Origin: Planctomycetota bacterium
GTDB lineage: Bacteria; Planctomycetota; PUPC01; DSUN01
DNA: 7,590 nucleotides
Direction of reading: 5' to 3'
NCBI GenBank assembly: GCA_016872875.1
Contig: VGYW01000405.1
Location: 1 to 7,590 of the forward strand
Part shown: one piece after another, positions 5,769-7,590 of the stretch
How positions within the stretch are numbered: the stretch's first letter is position 1
Layout: every line of letters begins with the position of its first letter
The notes under the pieces: generated by a model
Told to the model about the DNA's origin: nothing
Databases searched by the model: none
The model's input: only the letters and a program-made list of their open reading frames with translations
Position numbers and translations under genes: made by a program

Positions 5769-5856
5769 GTCCTCAATCGTCCTCGTCCCTCGTCCTCGAC
5801 TCCTCTCCGCATCGAACCAAGGGAATCGAGGACAAAGGACGAGGACGAGGGACGAG
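5769..5856. repeat. Inverted repeat of GTCCTC/GAGGAC units after rpoN
   Basis: The left arm 5769-5799 (units like CGTCCTC, GTCCCTC) and right arm 5826-5856 (GAGGAC, GAGGGAC) pair at about 25 of 31 positions around a 26-nt loop. It starts 6 nt after the rpoN stop. It could terminate or stabilise the rpoN message, but there is no T-run. It has the same architecture as the other spacer repeats with another unit sequence. Confidence 0.8.
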
Positions 5857-5898
5857 GCCGATTGGAAGACCGACCCCTTGCCGCGGAGGAGGAATGCG

Positions 5899-6219
5899 AT
5901 GCGCGGGCCACCCGACCCGAAGGGCACCTGGGCCAAGCTCACCGGGCGCAACGTCACCACATCCTACGGCTTCCTCTCCGCAGGCCGCTGGTTCCGGGTC
6001 AAGAAGGAGTTCACCGACGCCATCGGCGACCTCCACCCCGTGGGCGAGACCTGGCTCTTCGTCGGCGCCGCCTACATGCACTACGACGACGTCCAGTGCT
6101 TCTGCGTCTCGCTCGATGGGGAAGGGGAGTGGCGCTTCCACCTCATGGGCGACCCCGCCGCGCAGGGGCCGATCCTCCACGACCTTGAGGACTACATCGA
6201 GCCGGCGCGCTCGGGTTAG
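5899..6219 (+). CDS. Small DUF3601-like hypothetical protein
   Basis: A 106-residue protein with start ATG 5899, preceded by AGGAGG (5887-5892) at 6 nt. There is no signal peptide, membrane helix or catalytic motif. The central part, GRWFRVKKEFTDAIGDLHPV (29-48) then GETWLFVGAAYMHYDDV (49-65), and WRFHLMGDPAAQGPILHDLEDYI (78-100), resembles from memory the DUF3601 family pattern (FTD...HPVGE.W.F....PY.D...... and a closing Q..I...L..Y). The function of that family is not known to me, and the assignment is moderate. The gene has its own ribosome site and is separated from rpoN by the hairpin. It may still be read from the rpoN transcript. A TTG at 5878 would give a 7-residue extension (113 aa), but it would place the strong ribosome site inside the gene. 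Confidence 0.7.
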   Translation: MRGPPDPKGTWAKLTGRNVTTSYGFLSAGRWFRVKKEFTDAIGDLHPVGETWLFVGAAYMHYDDVQCFCVSLDGEGEWRFHLMGDPAAQGPILHDLEDYIEPARSG

Positions 6220-6250
6220 ACGCACGGATTCCAAGGAGGGCATTGGGCGC

Positions 6251-6350
6251 ATGCACGAGCTGGCGGCGTTGAGGTACTGCGTGGAGGTGCTGGCGGCGCG
6301 GGAGAAGGCGGACCCACGCCGCGCCTGGCACGCCGAGCCGCGGGCGAGAC
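6251..6350 (+). pseudogene. Orphan gene start, broken by transposase sequence
   Basis: An ATG at 6251 with a good ribosome site AAGGAGGG (6233-6240) opens a plausible N-terminus, MHELAALRYCVEVLAAREKA. After roughly 25-30 codons the frame turns into Pro/Arg-rich shadow sequence, while the transposase frame becomes recognisable in another phase. The family is not recognised. The simplest reading is a gene that lost its body to an insertion or deletion; the right boundary is approximate. A chance start upstream of the transposase scar is also possible. Confidence 0.3.
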
Positions 6351-6933
6351 CACCGCGGGGCGCACGCCCACCCGCGCCTCCGTCGCACGGCAGGTCAAGA
6401 AGGCCCTCGCCGCACAGTTCCTGTCCGAAGTCGTCCGCGTCGAGCTCGGCACCACCAACGCAGTGCCCACCATCTCCTGGCAAGTTGACCAACAGGCCAT
6501 CGCAGGGCTCGCCCAGCACCGCTTCGGCAAGACCATCCTCTTCACCGACCGCGACGCCTGGACCGACGAACAGATCGTCCTGGCCTACCGAGCCCAATCG
6601 AAAATCGAGGACGTCTTCAAGCTCATGAAACACCCCCAGTTCCTGCGCTGGCAACCCCAGTGGTGCTGGACAGACGCAAAGGTTCGCGTCCACGCCTTCT
6701 GCTGCGTCCTGGCGGTCACCCTCTCCTCCCTGATGCAGCGCCAGCTGGCCCGCGGCGGCCTACACCTGAACATCCCCAGAATCCTCGAGGAGCTTTGCGG
6801 CATCCACGAGACCACCCTCCTCTACCCGGGAGCCACCGGGCGACGTCCTATTGTTCACCACCTCGTTGCCCAGATCACCCCCACCCAAGAGAGCATCATC
6901 CGCCTCTTGGGCCTCTCCACCGACAACCTTTAG
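6343..6933 (+). pseudogene. IS1634-like (IS4-related) transposase, 5'-truncated remnant
   Basis: The frame is open from 6220 to the TAG at 6931-6933, but family-like sequence begins near 6361 (TPTRASVARQVKKALAAQF) and has no good start before GTG 6463. Only about 190 of the 500 or so residues usual for this family remain. The recognisable C-terminal catalytic part has GKTILFTDRDAWTDEQIVLA, then YRAQSKIEDVFKLMK, in which Y, E and K have the exact spacing of the YREK signature around the third acidic residue of the DDE triad (the R position is Q). Next come FLRWQPQWCWTDAKVRVHAF and ALTL-like VTLSSLMQRQLA. The first two catalytic aspartates are missing, so it cannot be active. I see no intact terminal inverted repeats or target duplication. 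The reading frame of what remains is still intact, which suggests fairly recent truncation. Confidence 0.85.
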
Positions 6934-7013
6934 GTCCTACACGGGCGCTTCCTGCAAGCCCATTCCCCCCAAGGACTTACGTCCCCATCCGTTCCCTAAC
7001 TAGTAAAGTCCGG

Positions 7014-7040
7014 CTAGTGTCACCAGTGTCGCCAGTGTGT
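7014..7040. repeat. Three tandem 9-mers (CCAGTGTCG type)
   Basis: CTAGTGTCA, CCAGTGTCG and CCAGTGTGT follow each other directly. No inverted partner is evident. It resembles the other short-unit spacer repeats but with period 9. Confidence 0.7.
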
Positions 7041-7249
7041 GCACCTGTGTTTGAGGCCCCTAGCCCGCCCTCTGTCGGGGCTGATTCGCCCCTCTCCCAC
7101 CCTGGTGCAACTCACGCCGCCACGGCTGACCGCCCGCTCCGCTTGCCGCTCCGCTAGGCCAACCCCCATCGCAAGGTGTGCTGCATCGATGGTGTGCCAG
7201 GTTGAAGGTCTGCCACGGATGAAGGTCGGGGGCGGGTCGGGATGGTGCG

Positions 7250-7290
7250 GCCTAAGCCCGCTCGCCCCTTCTGCCAGGGGCGAGCTAGGC
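7250..7290. repeat. Stem-loop, 14 bp with one 5-nt bulge
   Basis: GCTCGCCCC (7260-7268) pairs perfectly with GGGGCGAGC (7277-7285) around an 8-nt loop. GCCTA (7250-7254) extends the pairing to TAGGC (7286-7290) across a bulge of 5 nt on the left side. No T-run follows on either strand, so a terminator role is not supported. Confidence 0.7.
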
Positions 7291-7485
7291 AAGTGGGTGC
7301 GGCAAGGCAGCGAGGTCGCACACTCCGGCCGGGCGCAGGCCGCAGGAGTTGTCTTGGCCGCTCCGCTTCCTGCTGCCGCCCACCTTGTAGCGTCAGTGCT
7401 GCGACGGGGCTGCCCGCCGCCTGCCCGACGCGGGACGCGGCGGCGGGGCGGGAGGGGGGGCGGGCAGACGGGCCACAGGGGGTAT

Positions 7486-7511
7486 GGGGGGCTGACGCTT
7501 CGAAGCCCCCC
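7486..7511. repeat. Stem-loop GGGGGGCT / AGCCCCCC
   Basis: An 8-bp perfect stem (7486-7493 with 7504-7511) encloses a 10-nt loop, and the 10-bp palindrome GCTTCGAAGC (7497-7506) overlaps the loop and right arm. Two alternative folds therefore compete. The role is unknown. Confidence 0.6.
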
Positions 7512-7590
7512 AAAGCGCGGGCCTGGGACGTAGAGCGTGGAAAGGTGGGGCCGGGGTGGATGAAGCCCAAGAATAATTTGTAAAAAATTG

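Larger units (their letters stand above)
6934..7590. other. Gene-poor GC-rich stretch with several stem-loops
   Basis: After the transposase end, 650 nt hold no frame that looks like a real protein: all are Arg/Pro/Ala/Ser-rich shadows without domain signal or ribosome sites. The stretch contains a 9-nt tandem repeat (7014-7040) and stem-loops at 7250-7290, 7322-7349 (ACTCCGGCC with GGCC-GCA-GGAGT), 7413-7447 (CCCGCCGC with GCGGCGGG) and 7486-7511. It also has copies of CCGCTCCGCT (near 7134, 7146 and 7359), and the last 30 nt are AT-rich and may be the start of a promoter region. It could be decayed insertion-sequence DNA or an unrecognised structured RNA. I could not match it to RNase P RNA, tmRNA or 6S RNA. 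Confidence 0.5.

Noticed and set aside
4931..6628. 565-codon plus-strand frame overlapping rpoN and the genes after it
   Set aside because: It is Pro/Arg/His-rich, runs in another phase across rpoN, the repeat and the DUF3601-like gene, and has no domain signal.
7009..7020. AAAGTCCGG near the IS remnant as the start of RNase P RNA
   Set aside because: The rest of the RNase P core (ACAGAAA, AGAGCGCACC, GACAGAA..GGCTTA) is absent on this strand and not seen on the other.

Overview
The window is a high-GC bacterial chromosome segment. Almost every gene is on the + strand, with GTG and TTG starts used alongside ATG. Its backbone is a conserved block: tadA (3' end) - two tRNA-Ser genes - a cyclophilin-like gene - SRP RNA (ffs) - dnaX - ebfC/ybaB - recR. 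The core order tadA/ffs/dnaX/ybaB/recR is the one known from Bacillus-type genomes. The rpoN (sigma-54) gene and the exported protein point to a Gram-negative, planctomycete-like or other PVC/FCB-like uncultured lineage. That placement is a guess from style (GC, spacers rich in short repeats) and not from a marker tree.

Layout: 2-247 is the C-terminal part of TadA, the tRNA A34 deaminase. 293-593 holds tRNA-Ser(CGA) and tRNA-Ser(GGA), separated by a spacer that folds into one long hairpin. 601-642 is a run of six heptamers. 665-1297 encodes an exported cyclophilin-fold protein that seems to have lost the catalytic arginine. 1298-1442 is a spacer with two hairpins. 1443-1714 is a large SRP RNA with an Alu domain, followed by a perfect 30-bp palindrome. 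1773-4200 is the dnaX-ebfC-recR replication/repair group. A good sigma-70 promoter overlapping the recR stop then drives rpoN (4329-5762). 5899-6219 is a small DUF3601-like gene. 6251-6933 is a scar: an orphan gene start joined to the 3' part of an IS1634-like transposase. 6934-7590 has no convincing gene but several stem-loops and an AT-rich end.

Functionally the block joins translation accuracy (TadA, tRNA-Ser), protein export (SRP RNA), clamp loading (DnaX), recombinational repair (EbfC, RecR) and alternative transcription initiation (RpoN). The only mobile-element material is the decayed transposase.

The most unusual feature is in the spacers. Different gene junctions carry different short-unit tandem repeats (period mostly 7, also 4/8 and 9). 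In four of them these are arranged as long inverted repeats that fill the spacer nearly flush with the neighbouring genes. The unit sequence differs at each junction while the architecture is the same. This is the best candidate here for something poorly described.
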